Part shown: positions 56,601 to 59,600 of the stretch, piece by piece
Position numbering within the stretch: the stretch's first letter is position 1
How the letters are laid out: each line of letters opens with the position of its first letter
NCBI RefSeq assembly: GCF_964355755.1
Contig: NC_092679.1
Span: 13,752,932 to 13,816,931 of the forward strand
Direction: 5' to 3'
DNA length: 64,000 nt
DNA from: Antedon mediterranea
Taxonomy: Eukaryota > Echinodermata > Crinoidea > Comatulida > Antedonidae
Made by a program: the position numbers and the translations under genes
The notes under the pieces: model-generated
The model's input: only the letters and a program-made list of their open reading frames with translations
The model's database searches: none
What the model was told of the DNA's origin: nothing

Positions 56601-59600
56601 AGCAGCAGCAGCAATGGCAGCAAAAAACAGCAGAAGAAAGAGAAATTGCAGCATCGGCAAGAGAAGCATCGGCAGCAGCAGAAACAATTTTGAAGGTAAC
56701 AATTGAACTTACAAGTTAGATATCACGGTGGATCCTTTAAATGTGGTATTTCTCAATATAGTTATTTTGTTGTTGGTCAAGCTCCTATTATGAAAAAAAA
56801 AATATGTCACTACTTAGGATACTTTATTAAATGCGATTGTATAATAGTAACTTCGTTTTATCATTTCCTATGCTTTATTCATTGACTGTGAAATCTTCAG
56901 AAATACGTTTTATTGTTGTTATTGTTTTAAACCGCAGTGCCGTCCAGTTGTAATTAATAGTGAGACTTTTCATCGCGACGGTAAACGAAAAGAGACGGTA
57001 ATTTAATATATAGAGTCTGGTGCTAAATGCCTTCGAAACAAAAGCAACAACGGTTAGCCTCCTCTAGGCTTAGGCCCCTGATCCTATGCATGCAAGCTCG
57101 GTTGAGCAGGTTCTGCGTTAGTCAGGCTAGGTATTCGATTAGCAAATTTAAAAATATGAACTAAAAAACACATAATCAAAAACGGAGTTTAAAAAAAAAT
57201 AAATCTAGAAGAATAAAAATGAATTTACATCCTACACATACTATATATACACATATGATGTTTTTGTTATGAAAATAAACAACTTGTGCCTATCATGTAT
57301 ACATTTGCTTTGCTTATGGTTTAACAGTTTCAGAAAGACGTCAACTGTGCTGCTTCGTCTGGTTGAATTGTAAGACCGATCTTTAGATCGGCTAAATACA
57401 ATGAACGGAATGTATGCCACCTACTTTCGTTAATTTACCGTCTCGAAGCAAAAGCTCACTACTAAAAGTTAGTTCTACACACGTAAAAGAAGTAACATTT
57501 TCAAATTATATTGTCTACTTACAAAATACGAAGAAATGGAAGATCATTAAAAACTGTGGATATGTCTGTCAGCAAATTTTTGTCTGCATGTCTGAAATGT
57601 TTAGATAAATTAAAATTATTATTAATAACTAAATATAACTCAATACATTACATAGTGTATCTTTTAATGTATGCGTATCATTGCTATAGAGTTCTGCGTT
57701 GCTGACGTCACGACGGTAGATGGCGCTGCGTGGACGGTATGTACAGAGCCATATTATATTTAAAGAGTTACGACATTGGATTATAGTCACGTGATATGCA
57801 GATCAATTTGTGTCAAACTTGTCTCCGTTAATTCATGTAAAGTGTAGGAGCAAGAAAATACTTTAAACATTTTCTTATATTTAAACAAAATGTAATTGCA
57901 CATTTAACGGTGAAATATCGATGTGCACAGCGTACAGATTTAAGTACTTGCGGCAAAGAATATTGCGCGCGCATGCGCTAGTACATTATAAAGTTCGAAT
58001 GATTGATTTTGGAACGAAACATCCCATAACTACGTCCTATTATTATAACAATTATGTAATAATATTTTCAATTCATAATGCATGCTTTGATGACTAAATG
58101 AATAATAAAGTGTCGTGGATATATTTGTTAATATATTGAATAGGGTGTGAACAATATGAAAATAATAAAGGCAAATTATTACAAATGAAATAATGTACGA
58201 GTCTCTGAAAGTTAGTATTAAAAACACACGGAGAGCATATACTGTATAAAAAGAGGGGTGAATTTATATTGGTTCATGCTTTGATGTATCCTGACTTGCA
58301 TGTAGGCCCTAGCATATATTATTTTGTTATTATAGACACAATATATATATATATATATATGTTGCCAAATTAAAACCATTAATAAAATTAATTACTAAAA
58401 CAAAAAAGGAATATAAGCGTTATTTCATAGACAAAAAAATCTAAAAATAGTGCATGAACTACAGGAAAACGCTATACAAAATAGACGCGCGCGCCCTCAA
58501 TGTGCAAATTATTTGACACAAAAATGGCTTCTAATTTTCAATGTCGTAACTCTTTATATATATGGCTCTGAATGAACATTGTAAAACGGACATAACGTCA
58601 ACTAATTTGATATAATATGACAGTGATCATATTGATTAAACTAATTAGTAACAGTAAGAATTTAATAAACATAACAGACTTACATATTACCAATTGTCTT
58701 CGGCAAGCTTGGTAATTTACTAAGTAAATTGTTATTAACATTTCTGTCAACAATTAAGATATAAATAAACAAAATTTAATGAAGATCAATGCAATGCAAA
58801 ATCTTTATAGCAATACTTCATTTTAGTTACGTCTTGACACATGACAAAGTTATTTTCACCAATACAATTATGTCACCTTTTATATCGGTGAAATATAAGA
58901 TGGTGATTCGCGAACATATAATCCTTCGGGAATAATAAATCTGAAATTAGCCTAGGCCTATATTAATACTAAATGTTAATATACATTTTATACACTTCTT
59001 TAAGTTGCATATGTTGTGTGAAGACCGGCTTACTCTGTATAGATCATACATAGCATGAGTTGTTAGTATAAGGCTAGTCTATAGCCATAGAACAAGACCA
59101 TATACATGTCTGCAGTTGCGTGCTCAAGTTAGTGTTTACCGACCAACCGACCGACATAGTGAGCTGTAGAGTCACGTTGCACGCGAACAAAAGGATGTCT
59201 TTTCTAATTGTTGTGAAATATGAGATTTTGGTATTATATTTAAAATAACTTTTATAACCTATCCATAACCAAAATCCGGATAAAAAAATTATTTAATGTA
59301 TAAGTTAATAACTTTATCATAAGTACAAATTGGCCTATTCAAAATGTGATGTCATTCATCTGCATTTTGTTCATGTTTGGAAAACAATACATGTTCAAAG
59401 TTTTGCCTTATCATTCTTAAGCCTACTTTCACCATTTTATCGAATGATATTTCATTTTAACCCAAATTATCATCCGTACTGTAGCTTGCTTGCATTTATG
59501 TTAAAGATTACTTACATGGTGTGAAGTTCATGTAGCTTTGACAAAGCATCTTCGTCGATTTCCTTCAGGTTATTATTGTTCATGTAACTATAAAAAAAAT

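Noticed and set aside
56505-56702. Leucine-rich minus-strand frame that looks like a signal peptide
   Set aside because: Translation of a GCAGCAGCA tract; no continuation or splice sites.
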